Source: JAVVHE01 sp032249695 (lineage in GTDB: Bacteria > Pseudomonadota > Alphaproteobacteria > Sphingomonadales > Sphingomonadaceae). From it: a stretch of DNA of 28,459 nt. The position numbers were made by a program, and so were the translations under genes. Positions 16,163-22,778 of this stretch are shown piece after piece. The stretch is taken from assembly GCA_032249695.1 (NCBI GenBank), contig JAVVHE010000027.1:1-28459 (forward strand), written 5' to 3'. Every line of letters starts with the position of its first letter. Within the stretch, counting starts at the first letter, position 1. The notes under the pieces were generated by a model. That model had not been told where the DNA came from, did no database searches, and saw nothing but the letters and a program-made list of their open reading frames with translations.

Positions 16163-18036
16163 AGGATGCTCAGCCGAGCCGGTCCTTTCTTCTTGGCTTC
16201 CCCGAAGCTCGCGCCGACGGCCATCGTCTTTGACACGAGCAGATCGATGCGCCCGCGGCTGCGCTTCTTGTCGAAGGCGCGGTTTTCCTTGGCGTCGCGC
16301 TCAATCGCGGCGTTGTAGGCGCAGGCGTTGCTGACTGGATTGCGGTCGACGACGATCGCGCGCCGCAGCAGCAGATCCTCAAGCTTCTCGATCGAGCGCG
16401 GCATGCACAGCTGCAGCCCCTCGAACACCACGCGCGTGCCCTGCGCGTGCTTGACGATCTTCAGGCCCTGGCCGCGCGGCTGGTCGGGGCCCTGCCACAG
16501 CCACACCTTCAGCCCGATCCGCTCGCACGCCTTGATGAAGTCGCCGAGCTTGTGCGGATCGACCGCCAGCAGCTGGACGTCGTGCGTCGCCACCAGCGCG
16601 GCCACCTGGCCCGCCACATACTCATACTCGATCGCGCCGCCGGGCACCGCGGTCAGCTGGCCGTCGCGGACCCACGCCTCATAGGGCGCGCGGTCGGCCT
16701 TGGCGCGTTCGGCCAGCCGCTCCTCGACGGTCCAGCCCCAATCCTTGGTGATGCGCCGCGCCTCGTCGGGCGACTGCCCGGGCGCGGCGTCGACCCAGCA
16801 CGCCGACAGGCCGGTCAGGTCGTTCTTCGAACTGAGGTCGAGCGCCAGATAGCAGGGCAGGTTGACCAGCTTCGCTTCGTCGACGGGCTCGCGCGCGGCC
16901 TCCCACAGGCTCGCATCCTCCATCCAGAAGTCGATCGCGCCGGCGGAGAGGCCGCCATAGAGCCTCAGCGCCCGCGCGCGGTCGCTGCTCGATGCGCGCG
17001 CCTTCGCCCAGATGGCATAGGCGTTCTCCAGCGGGAAGCTGTCAGCGAGCGCGGGCAGTGCCTTGCCCCACAGCTCGGGCCTGGTGACGATGCGCGGCAG
17101 CCCCGTCTCGGGGTCGACCTTGCCGTCGGCGTCGTCGGCGCGCGCCGCGAACACGAACACGCTGTCGTCGTGCGCCTCGCCCAGCGCAATCGCGTGGCGC
17201 TCGGCCGCGCGCGCGGTGGCATAGGCCTGGTCGAGCGCGGGCGTGTTGGTCGCTTCGAGGACGATACCGCCTTCGGCCACCTTCTCGACCGCAGCCAGCC
17301 ACATGTCGATCAGCCGCCCGTCGGGCAGCTCGTGCACCTCGTCGATGCTCACGAACACCGGGCGCGGGCCCGAAACCTTCAGCGCATTGCCGCCCTGCGC
17401 CAAAAAGAAGCTCTTCGACGCGTTGTGGATGATGTTGTCGGCGTTGTTGTTGAGGCCGTAGATCTTGAACTTGCCCAGCCCCTCCCACGTGACGCCTTCG
17501 TCTTCGTGCGGTATCGGGCCGCGCAGGAAGGCGGCCGCGTCGCGCAGCACCACCATCGCCTGGTCTTCCTTGGGCGCCACCGCGAAGGCCTCGGCGCGGC
17601 GGCGGGCGAAGGCGCTGATCGCAAGGATCCCGGTCGCGGCGAGATAGGGCGACTTGCCCTGGCCCTTGCCCGTTTCCAGCCATGCGTTCTGAAAGCGCCA
17701 GCGCAGCTTGCGCTCGCCCGCCTTGCTCGGCGCGCCGTGCTTCGCCCAGCCGAACAGCGATCCGCTGGTGAACAGCATCCACGGCAGAAGCGCGAACGGC
17801 TGGCCCGCCGCAGGGCCATCGGTGATCGAGAAGTGCTGCGGGTAGAAATCGATGACGCGCTCGGCCTCGTCGGGCCGCCAAACGAGGTCGCGCTCGTCGC
17901 CGCCCTCAAGGTCGGCCAGGTGCCGCGCGCAGCTGCCTCGCTCGATGCACCCCGCTACGCGGCCGCCCGCGATCACCCAGCGCGCATATTCGGTGGTGCG
18001 GTCCAGAAGCTGCGTCGGCGGCAGCTCGGCTTCCAC
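16159..18036 (-). CDS. terL: Terminase large subunit (packaging ATPase/nuclease)
   Basis: At least 625 residues. The ATPase domain has a Walker A motif TGKGQGKS near residues 122-129 and a Walker B motif VFVSIDE near 227-233. The C-terminal nuclease domain shows acidic strands YLALDLSSKNDLTG, LLAVDPHKLGDF and GRIDLLVSKTMAV. It cuts concatemers and drives DNA into the prohead. I used the GTG at 18036, which has GAGG upstream, but the open frame continues to 18243 through a run of G/C homopolymers. Genuine-looking sequence (AELLPYEAWVEAELPP) starts slightly earlier. A non-standard CTG overlapping the small subunit stop, combined with a frameshift in the homopolymers, is another possibility. Confidence 0.9.
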   Translation of the reverse strand: MEAELPPTQLLDRTTEYARWVIAGGRVAGCIERGSCARHLADLEGGDERDLVWRPDEAERVIDFYPQHFSITDGPAAGQPFALLPWMLFTSGSLFGWAKHGAPSKAGERKLRWRFQNAWLETGKGQGKSPYLAATGILAISAFARRRAEAFAVAPKEDQAMVVLRDAAAFLRGPIPHEDEGVTWEGLGKFKIYGLNNNADNIIHNASKSFFLAQGGNALKVSGPRPVFVSIDEVHELPDGRLIDMWLAAVEKVAEGGIVLEATNTPALDQAYATARAAERHAIALGEAHDDSVFVFAARADDADGKVDPETGLPRIVTRPELWGKALPALADSFPLENAYAIWAKARASSSDRARALRLYGGLSAGAIDFWMEDASLWEAAREPVDEAKLVNLPCYLALDLSSKNDLTGLSACWVDAAPGQSPDEARRITKDWGWTVEERLAERAKADRAPYEAWVRDGQLTAVPGGAIEYEYVAGQVAALVATHDVQLLAVDPHKLGDFIKACERIGLKVWLWQGPDQPRGQGLKIVKHAQGTRVVFEGLQLCMPRSIEKLEDLLLRRAIVVDRNPVSNACAYNAAIERDAKENRAFDKKRSRGRIDLLVSKTMAVGASFGEAKKKGPARLSIL

Positions 18037-18072
18037 CCACGCCTCATAGGGCAGCAGCTCGGCCTCGGCCGC

Positions 18073-18128
18073 GGGGGGCGCCCCCCCGACGGGGGGCCGG
18101 GAGGGCCGCGCCCCCCCGGCGGGGGCGC
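18073..18128. repeat. Nested G/C palindromes at the terS-terL junction
   Basis: This stretch is almost purely G and C and holds several inverted repeats back to back: a perfect GGGGGGCGCCCCCC palindrome at 18073-18086, then CCCCCC-GA-CGGGGGG, GGCC-GGGAG-GGCC and GCGCCCCC-CCGGC-GGGGGCGC-type stems. It coincides with the unclear terminase start. It could be a coding low-complexity linker, an RNA processing or attenuation site, or a short inserted palindromic element. Homopolymers of six or seven bases make base-calling errors possible. Confidence 0.55.
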
Positions 18129-18154
18129 GGGCGGGCGCGTGGAGGTGGGCGTGC

Positions 18155-18571
18155 TCAGGCGATGCCAAGGCCGCCTCGCGATTGGGTGGCGCGGCTCGCG
18201 GGGGCGCTCGGGCCCTCCTTCGCGTCCGCGCCGTAAGCTCCACGCGCCTTGGGGCTGAGCTTCAGCTCGGCCTCCAGGCGGCTCGCCGCCGCCGACTGCG
18301 CGTTCATGACGGTGACGGCTGCCGCCTGGTAGGCTCCGCCCTTTTCCGATTGTTCGACCAGCTCGCCGCTCGCTGCCAGCGCGGCCGCGCGCGCGTAGAG
18401 CACGCGCGCGATCACCAGCCGCTCGGCCGGGTGCGCGGTGACGGCGGTGAGGCGGCCCTCGGCAGCGAGCGCAGCGGTGATCGCCGCCCACTGCCGCGCA
18501 GCCAGCTCGGCCTCGTCGGCGCTGAAGCCGTAAATCCCCCAGGCGGGCGGCGGGATGTTATGCCCGATCAC
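18155..18571 (-). CDS. terS: Terminase small subunit (P27-like)
   Basis: A 138-residue protein starting at GTG 18571 (MIGHNIPPPAWGIYGFSADEAELAARQW). The helical middle region and the C-terminal motif SRLEAELKLSPKARGAYGADAK are typical of P27-type small terminase subunits, which recognise the packaging site and stimulate the large subunit. It lies directly before terL. Its start overlaps the end of a truncated methyltransferase remnant by 14 bases. The protein lacks an obvious long N-terminal helix-turn-helix, as is common in this family. Confidence 0.85.
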   Translation of the reverse strand: MIGHNIPPPAWGIYGFSADEAELAARQWAAITAALAAEGRLTAVTAHPAERLVIARVLYARAAALAASGELVEQSEKGGAYQAAAVTVMNAQSAAASRLEAELKLSPKARGAYGADAKEGPSAPASRATQSRGGLGIA

Positions 18572-18701
18572 CGTTCAGCCCCGCCTGGCGCTGCTTTGGG
18601 CAGCCCGCGCTGTGCGTGGTGACGATCGCGTCGACCGACTCGGGATCCAGCGCCGCCAGCGCCTCCCACGCGTCGCCGTGCGTCAGCCGCCAGTCGCTCA
18701 T
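18558..18701 (-). pseudogene. Remnant of a DNA methyltransferase, cut at its catalytic motif
   Basis: A 47-residue frame starts MSDWRLTHGDAWEALAALDPESVDAIVT, which is the start of many phage adenine/cytosine-N4 DNA methyltransferases (GDA.E.L..L...SVDAIVTDPPY). Exactly where the DPPY catalytic motif should begin, it turns into THSAGCPKQRQAGLNGDRA and stops. No methyltransferase body follows; the small terminase starts within its last codons. The ATG overlaps the preceding stop as ATGA, so it may still be translated. I read it as the stump left by a deletion that joined the methyltransferase to terS. Confidence 0.6.
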
Positions 18702-18874
18702 TCCGCTGCCGCCGCGGTGCTGATGTACTTCGTCTCGATGCTGATCGGCGCGGCGTAGACCGCGATGACCTCGCCCAGGCTGACGATCATCGCCACGCCG
18801 TTCTCCACGCGCAGCGCGTCGGCATAATGCGTCTTCGTGCGGCCATCGGCCGTCCGCACCTCGAAAGACTTCAT
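18698..18874 (-). CDS. Small conserved-looking phage protein, 58 residues
   Basis: This short gene encodes MKSFEVRTADGRTKTHYAD and continues through VAMIVSLGEVIAVYAAPISIETKYIS to an Ala-rich end. It reads as a compact beta-rich protein. The ATG at 18874 overlaps the HNH fusion gene's stop as ATGA, with GAGGGG upstream. Its stop overlaps the methyltransferase remnant's ATG. I do not recognise the family. Confidence 0.65.
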   Translation of the reverse strand: MKSFEVRTADGRTKTHYADALRVENGVAMIVSLGEVIAVYAAPISIETKYISTAAAAE

Positions 18875-19686
18875 GGCTGCCCCCTCAGGTTGTATGCTGG
18901 ATGGTTAGGGTCGGTCGGGCGGCCGTCGGCGTCGACACCGCCGCCGCGTCCGCGCTCGAGGCGCTGCTTGGCCGAGCTGTGGTGGCTGGCGCACAGCGGC
19001 TGCCAGTTCGCTTTGTCCCAGAACAGTTTGCTGTCGCCGCGGTGCGGCCGGACATGATCGACGACGCTCGCCGCGCTCGGCTGCGCGCGCCCGTCCGCCA
19101 CGCACATCGCGCACCAGCGGCGCTCGGGTTTCGACAGGAAGGTGCGGCGCGCCTTGCGCCACTTCTCGTTGTACTGCGTGCCGCCGCGCTCTTCGGCGTG
19201 CATCGCGGGTGGCATCCAGCGCTGCGCGCCTCGCGCCTCGTCGTACCAGCCCTCGATCGCGGCGCGCGTGCGCTCGGGGTCGGGGCGGCTGGCAGCGCGG
19301 TCGAGGCAGACGTCGCGGCCCGGATCGACCAGCTGCACGCGCGCGCCGCCCATCTTCAGCGCCCACCAGCGGCGCTTGGCCGGGTGGCCCGCGCTGACGA
19401 TCAGGATGGCGGTCGCCTGCGTCACCAGGTCGAGCTGCGCCAGCCGCGCGTTGCGCTCGCGCAACGCGGCTGCGATCTGAGGCTCGGACAGCGCCGCGTG
19501 GAGCGGCGTGGCGAACAGCTCGGCTGCGATGCCGTCGAGGTCGATGATGATGTCGCCGGGTGCAGCGATCGTCGCGGCAGCGGTGGACTTGCCCGCGCAC
19601 GGCGGGCCGCACAGCACGATGGCCGGGCATGATGGCTGCGGCAGCCAGTCGGGGAACGCCGCCCCGAACTTCTCGGCAGCGCTCAT
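18871..19686 (-). CDS. P-loop kinase-like ATPase fused to an HNH endonuclease
   Basis: A 271-residue two-domain protein. Residues about 20-150 hold a P-loop NTPase of nucleotide-kinase type: Walker A GPPCAGKST (27-35), IIIDLDGIAAEL (46-56), and VQLVDPGRDVCLDRAASRPDPERTRAAIEGWY, like the lid/helix of polynucleotide kinase-like proteins. Residues about 175-245 are an HNH nuclease with C192-x2-C195, VVDHVRPHRGD (208-218), N227 and C232-x2-H235. HNH proteins near terminase genes often assist DNA packaging cleavage. The ATG at 19686 overlaps the previous stop as ATGA. The domain fusion is directly visible; joint cleavage and end processing is inference. Confidence 0.85.
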   Translation of the reverse strand: MSAAEKFGAAFPDWLPQPSCPAIVLCGPPCAGKSTAAATIAAPGDIIIDLDGIAAELFATPLHAALSEPQIAAALRERNARLAQLDLVTQATAILIVSAGHPAKRRWWALKMGGARVQLVDPGRDVCLDRAASRPDPERTRAAIEGWYDEARGAQRWMPPAMHAEERGGTQYNEKWRKARRTFLSKPERRWCAMCVADGRAQPSAASVVDHVRPHRGDSKLFWDKANWQPLCASHHSSAKQRLERGRGGGVDADGRPTDPNHPAYNLRGQP

Positions 19687-19901
19687 CCGAACGCCCGCCT
19701 CAGGCAGTCGGCCAGCGCGTCGAGCTTCACGGCACGATCGGCGCAAGCTGCCCCGCCCGCGGGGACGGGCCCCGCGGCGCCCGGCGCCGAATCTGGACCG
19801 CTCAGCCCGCTGCCGTCAGCGGCGCCGCTGTCCGACGCTCCACCCCCACGCGCGCCCCCCGGCACGCGCGGGCAGGCCGCGCCGGCCTCCCCTCCCTGCA
19901 T
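19683..19901 (-). CDS. Small Gly/Ala-rich protein, unknown
   Basis: A frame of about 72 residues of low complexity ending in VKLDALADCLRRAFG, a plausible amphipathic helix. The ATG at 19901 follows GGGGGGCG; a TTG at 19976 would add 25 residues. Its stop overlaps the kinase/HNH start as ATGA, which is the main reason to accept it. No family is recognised, and the Gly/Ala-rich middle could be a shadow effect of high GC. Confidence 0.4.
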   Translation of the reverse strand: MQGGEAGAACPRVPGGARGGGASDSGAADGSGLSGPDSAPGAAGPVPAGGAACADRAVKLDALADCLRRAFG

Positions 19902-20050
19902 TCGCCCCCCGTTGCCGGACCCCCATCCGGCACGGTGCAGATTGGAGCGTTCCGGCCCGGTAATCCATGCAGCCAAGTTTCAGGCCAGGAACCAAACACC
20001 CGTTAAGCAACCGTTTTCGCCGTTACGGGAACGCGATGATTCCCCTTGCG

Positions 20051-20335
20051 TTATGCTCGGCCGTCGCGCAGTCGTTCGTCGAGCTCGGCCTGCAGGCCGT
20101 CGGTCGGCAGCTCGGCGAGCGGATTGAGCAGCCGCAGCACATGCCGCCGCGCGTCGATCGGCTCGATCGCGATCAGCTTCAGCGCCTTCAGCGAGCGCGA
20201 CAACTGCCACGCGCGCCCGACGCCGACGCCCAGCCGCGCTGCGATCTCCTTCAACAGCGGCGGGCGGCCGTGCTCGGCATAATGCGCGCGAATCGCAGCG
20301 AGGCAATCGGCCTGCCGCACGCTCCCCGGAATCAC
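20051..20335 (-). CDS. Winged helix-turn-helix protein (LexA-like DNA-binding fold)
   Basis: A 94-residue protein with RQADCLAAIRAHYAEHGRPPLLKEIAARLGVGVGRAWQLSRSLKALKLI (residues 7-55). This resembles the LexA N-terminal winged helix: helix, P-rich turn, recognition helix, wing. There is no peptidase part. It could be a replication helper or a late regulator, since it directly follows the replication gene. The GTG at 20335 overlaps that gene's stop as GTGA. It leaves a 150-base low-GC gap downstream with no clear gene. Confidence 0.75.
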   Translation of the reverse strand: MIPGSVRQADCLAAIRAHYAEHGRPPLLKEIAARLGVGVGRAWQLSRSLKALKLIAIEPIDARRHVLRLLNPLAELPTDGLQAELDERLRDGRA

Positions 20336-21438
20336 GCGCGCCGCCGCTCGGCGAACCCCCGGCACCAGCCCTCGAAGCGGCGCAGCGCCTCGGCCGGCTT
20401 CAGGCCGTAGACACCGATCCCCAGCCGGTCGCGGAAGGTTTCGGCAAGATAATCGGGATCGAGGCCCGGCGCTGCGGCGCGCGCCACCGCGAGCAGCTTG
20501 TCGCCCAGCGCCGAGCTGCCCCAGCGCAGCGATCCGCTTGGAAAGCGCTCGGTCGAAACCACGGCCGTCGCCGCTGCGATGACGCGGCGCACCTCGGCAG
20601 GCGGCGCTGCGTCGGCTCCGTCGGCTGCGGGGGCTGGCCCGGGCTCGGTACGCACCACGCCCACCAGCGGCAGCTCGCGCTCGCGGACCTGGTTATACTC
20701 GCCGTTCGCCAGCCGCCCCAGATTGTCGGGCTTGATGAGTGCGGCGAAGCTCATCCGGATGCCCGACTGCGTCTGGCCGGTGACGAGCGGCGAGGCGGCG
20801 GCGCGGTCGATCAGCTTGACGCACTCGTCCAGCCCGTACTGGCGGATGGCGCGCGCCGCGTCGGCATAGGCGCCCGCCGTGATCGGCCCGTGCTGCGGGA
20901 AGAGGCTGCCGCGCCCATCCCCCTGGTGGCTGCGCCACTTCGCCAACATCGCAGCAACACCCGTTTCCTCGTCCGAAGCCTCGTGTGTGTGTGTGTGTGT
21001 GTGTGTAATATCCTGATTGGGGGTGTGGGGGAAAGGTTTCAGTGAAACGCCTGAAACGCTCAAGCGCGCCTCGATCCGCTGCACCGCCTTCAGCCGCTCG
21101 CGCCGCCGCTGCGTGCGGATCGTCGCGGGATTGCGCCATTTTTCCTGTCCCGCCGCGAATCCCATCGGCAGCGAGCCCTGCGCGTGCGCACCCGTTTCAA
21201 GCGTTTCATGAAACGCCTGTTGAAGCGCCGCCTGCTCTGCCATGCGGTGGTCGCGCGCCTGGTCGGCAAGCTCGACCGCGCGCGCGATCAGCGCCCGGTC
21301 GACCCCCGCCGACGCCAGCTCGCGGTAGAGCTGAGCGAAGCGCGCGGTCCTCGATTGCGCGGCGCGCACCGCCGCCTCGATCGTGCGGTCGCACGCACCC
21401 TCGCCGACGAGCGCGCGCACCAGGTCGCCCAGCGTCAC
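20332..21438 (-). CDS. Phage replication initiation protein (O/DnaD-like), with internal repeats
   Basis: A 368-residue protein. The middle (VAAMLAKWRSHQGDGRGSLFPQHGP...) and the segment FAALIKPDNLGRLANGEYNQ resemble the C-terminal F..(L/W)..P.NF..L..G.Y pattern of phage replication/helicase-loading proteins. The N-terminus is helical and charged. The coding DNA contains clustered TGAAACGC copies and a (CA)12 run encoding THTHTHTH, together looking like a lambda-type origin inside the initiator gene. The GTG at 21438 overlaps the upstream stop as GTGA. The family call is tentative because no helicase or primase motif is present. Confidence 0.65.
   Translation of the reverse strand: MTLGDLVRALVGEGACDRTIEAAVRAAQSRTARFAQLYRELASAGVDRALIARAVELADQARDHRMAEQAALQQAFHETLETGAHAQGSLPMGFAAGQEKWRNPATIRTQRRRERLKAVQRIEARLSVSGVSLKPFPHTPNQDITHTHTHTHEASDEETGVAAMLAKWRSHQGDGRGSLFPQHGPITAGAYADAARAIRQYGLDECVKLIDRAAASPLVTGQTQSGIRMSFAALIKPDNLGRLANGEYNQVRERELPLVGVVRTEPGPAPAADGADAAPPAEVRRVIAAATAVVSTERFPSGSLRWGSSALGDKLLAVARAAAPGLDPDYLAETFRDRLGIGVYGLKPAEALRRFEGWCRGFAERRRA
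20983..21006. repeat. (GT)12/(CA)12 dinucleotide microsatellite inside the replication gene
   Basis: Twelve perfect GT repeats on the plus strand encode alternating Thr-His on the minus strand, inside the replication protein. It is followed by AATATCCTGATT, one of the least GC-rich patches in the neighbourhood. Such a tract can slip during replication, and alternating purine/pyrimidine DNA melts or converts to Z-form readily. Confidence 0.95.
21035..21216. other. Candidate replication origin: iteron-like TGAAACGC copies
   Basis: Direct copies of TGAAACGC lie at 21043-21050, 21052-21059 and 21209-21216. Inverted copies lie at 21035-21041 (GGTTTCA), 21193-21199 (CGTTTCA) and 21201-21208. The last inverted/direct pair forms a perfect 16-bp palindrome at 21201-21216. 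The cluster lies inside the replication gene next to the CA repeat and an A/T-richer patch, as in lambda, where iterons in the O gene form the origin. Repeats are seen directly; origin function is inferred. Confidence 0.5.
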
Positions 21439-21821
21439 CGCCCGACCTCGCGCGCGCGCATCGCCTCGGCCCAGAAGCCGGCGCTTCGGGTCATCAGCTC
21501 GGCGCCAGCGCGTAGAGGACCGCGCGCGCCGCAGACGCGGGTGCATCCGGCTGCCAGCAGGTCGTCGCGGTCGGCGACGATCACGCAGGCGATCGCCAGC
21601 CGTTCGGGATGGCCCGCGCACAGATGCAGCGCCAGCGCTTTGGTCTCGTCGGATGCCAGCTGTTGGATCGCGCTGGGCGGCGCGTCGCGCAACTCGTGGC
21701 GCACCGGTGCGGGCGGAGGCGCCAGCCGGTCGGCCCAGCGCCGCAGCGATGCCGCTAGGGCACGGCGTCGCCGCTGAGGTGGGGCAGATGTTCCTCGATA
21801 TTCGCGCGCGCTGCTTCGCAT
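21435..21821 (-). CDS. Hypothetical early protein
   Basis: A frame of up to 128 residues. The first 30 residues are Arg-rich and overlap the CII-like gene by 67 bases, but the ATG at 21821 has GGAGAA upstream. Shorter starts inside (around 21700) cannot be excluded. The body LASDETKALALHLCAGHPERLAIACVIVADRDDLLAAG looks like a real alpha/beta protein. Its stop overlaps the replication gene start as GTGA, indicating coupling. No family recognised. Confidence 0.6.
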   Translation of the reverse strand: MRSSAREYRGTSAPPQRRRRALAASLRRWADRLAPPPAPVRHELRDAPPSAIQQLASDETKALALHLCAGHPERLAIACVIVADRDDLLAAGCTRVCGARGPLRAGAELMTRSAGFWAEAMRAREVGR

Positions 21822-22210
21822 TGCGGTTTCTCCGTATGATCCACGCGCCCGTCTGCTGCGGCGGCGAGCATCACTGCCACCGCCCTCACCACCTCTGCGC
21901 CCCGAGCGGGAAGGCTCACGCCGTTCGCCGCTTCTCCCACCGCCGACGCGCTCAGCCCCGCGAGCCGCAGGGCTCCGATGGTCGCGGCCTGCGGCCCCAT
22001 GACGGCCAGCACAGACAGCAGCTCGTCGCCGCGCCAGCGCTTCTCCCCCGTCATCAGCTTGTAGAGGCGCGCGGAATCGAGCCCTGCGTCGCCTGCCAGT
22101 TCGTCGATCGTCTGCGCCTTCTGAACGGCCGTGTGCAGCCGGATCGCGCGCGCCATCGCGTGGGTCAGCGCGTGCGGCGCGATGAGACCGTGACGCGGTT
22201 CGGGGCTCAC
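21755..22210 (-). CDS. CII-like / helix-turn-helix phage regulator
   Basis: A 151-residue protein with a helix-turn-helix at residues about 33-72 (QTIDELAGDAGLDSARLYKLMTGEKRWRGDELLSVLAVMG). Position three genes downstream of the Cro-like gene and just before replication matches CII-type or YdaT-type regulators in lambdoid phages. The C-terminal third is Ala/Val-rich, then charged. The start is GTG at 22210, overlapping the preceding stop as GTGA. It may activate lysogeny or early genes; this is inferred from order. Confidence 0.7.
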   Translation of the reverse strand: MSPEPRHGLIAPHALTHAMARAIRLHTAVQKAQTIDELAGDAGLDSARLYKLMTGEKRWRGDELLSVLAVMGPQAATIGALRLAGLSASAVGEAANGVSLPARGAEVVRAVAVMLAAAADGRVDHTEKPQCEAARANIEEHLPHLSGDAVP

Positions 22211-22476
22211 CGGAGCTGAACCCTCAGCTCGATGTCGATCCGATCGCCACCGTGGGCTTGCTCGAAGAGCGCGAGGCGAGCGCTAGCGCCCCGCAGGACC
22301 GTGTTCGACAGCTTGGCCAACCGCTTGGCGATTTCCGGTAAGGTGGCCCCGTCCACGACCGCGTAGGCCTTGCACAAGTCGACCAGCGCCGACGGCGGCT
22401 CGGGGCAAGTGGCGGGCGACATTGCCCCGGACTGCGGCTGCCCGTCGTGGCTAAGCTCGGCAGCGTGATCCTTCAT
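22207..22476 (-). CDS. Hypothetical early protein, 89 residues
   Basis: A small protein (MKDHAAELSHDGQPQSGAM...) whose second half, VVDGATLPEIAKRLAKLSNTVLRGASARLALFEQAHGGDRIDIELRV, looks like helices with a terminal strand. It is linked by ATGA to the Cro-like gene upstream and by GTGA to the CII-like gene downstream, so it belongs to the first leftward transcript. No known family is recognised. Confidence 0.65.
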   Translation of the reverse strand: MKDHAAELSHDGQPQSGAMSPATCPEPPSALVDLCKAYAVVDGATLPEIAKRLAKLSNTVLRGASARLALFEQAHGGDRIDIELRVQLR

Positions 22477-22706
22477 GCTTGCGTTTCCCGCGACCGCAAA
22501 AATGTCTCCGCCTCAGCCGCGGCGAGCTCGTCGATCGAAATCGCATGGCCGGTGAGCGCCGTGGCGTCGCGGACCTTCACCCAATATTCCGATGGGATAC
22601 GGCCGCGATTGCGCCATTGCTGCACCGTGCCGCGCTGTTCGTCGATCGCGCGCGCGAAGTCGGCCACCGTCGGCCAAAGCTGGAAGACGCGCTCGAAGGT
22701 GTCCAC
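22473..22706 (-). CDS. Cro-like / YdaS-like transcription regulator
   Basis: A 77-residue protein starting MDTFERVFQLWPTVADFARAIDEQRGTVQQWRNRGRIPSEYWVKV. It is a typical compact helix-turn-helix (residues 12-47) of small Cro/YdaS-type regulators that read 'LWPT...FA..I......V..W..RG.IP..YW'. It is divergent from the repressor gene. I chose the GTG at 22706; the frame is open back to a GTG at 22748, but homologous proteins begin near M.TF. No Shine-Dalgarno sequence precedes 22706, while a candidate promoter predicts a transcript starting almost exactly there. Confidence 0.75.
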   Translation of the reverse strand: MDTFERVFQLWPTVADFARAIDEQRGTVQQWRNRGRIPSEYWVKVRDATALTGHAISIDELAAAEAETFLRSRETQA

Positions 22707-22712
22707 GCGCCC

Positions 22713-22740
22713 GTGATACGCCACGTATTGGAAGATGCAA
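22713..22740 (-). promoter_or_regulatory. Candidate leftward early promoter with operator dyad
   Basis: On the minus strand TTGCAT (22740-22735) and TATCAC (22718-22713) are separated by 16 bases. A perfect dyad, ATACG-CCA-CGTAT (22716-22728), covers the -10 and part of the spacer. The predicted start of transcription falls at about 22706, on the GTG of the Cro-like gene, so the transcript could be leaderless. The same TTGCAT-N16-TATC layout recurs in the rightward promoter candidate. The call rests on motif reading only. Confidence 0.4.
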
Positions 22741-22778
22741 CCCGTCACGCGTCGGTGGTGCCGCTACGCTGTGCATCG

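Noticed and set aside
16447..18258. 603-codon plus-strand frame opposite the terminase
   Set aside because: Antisense shadow of terL, with no recognisable motif and no ribosome site or operon context.
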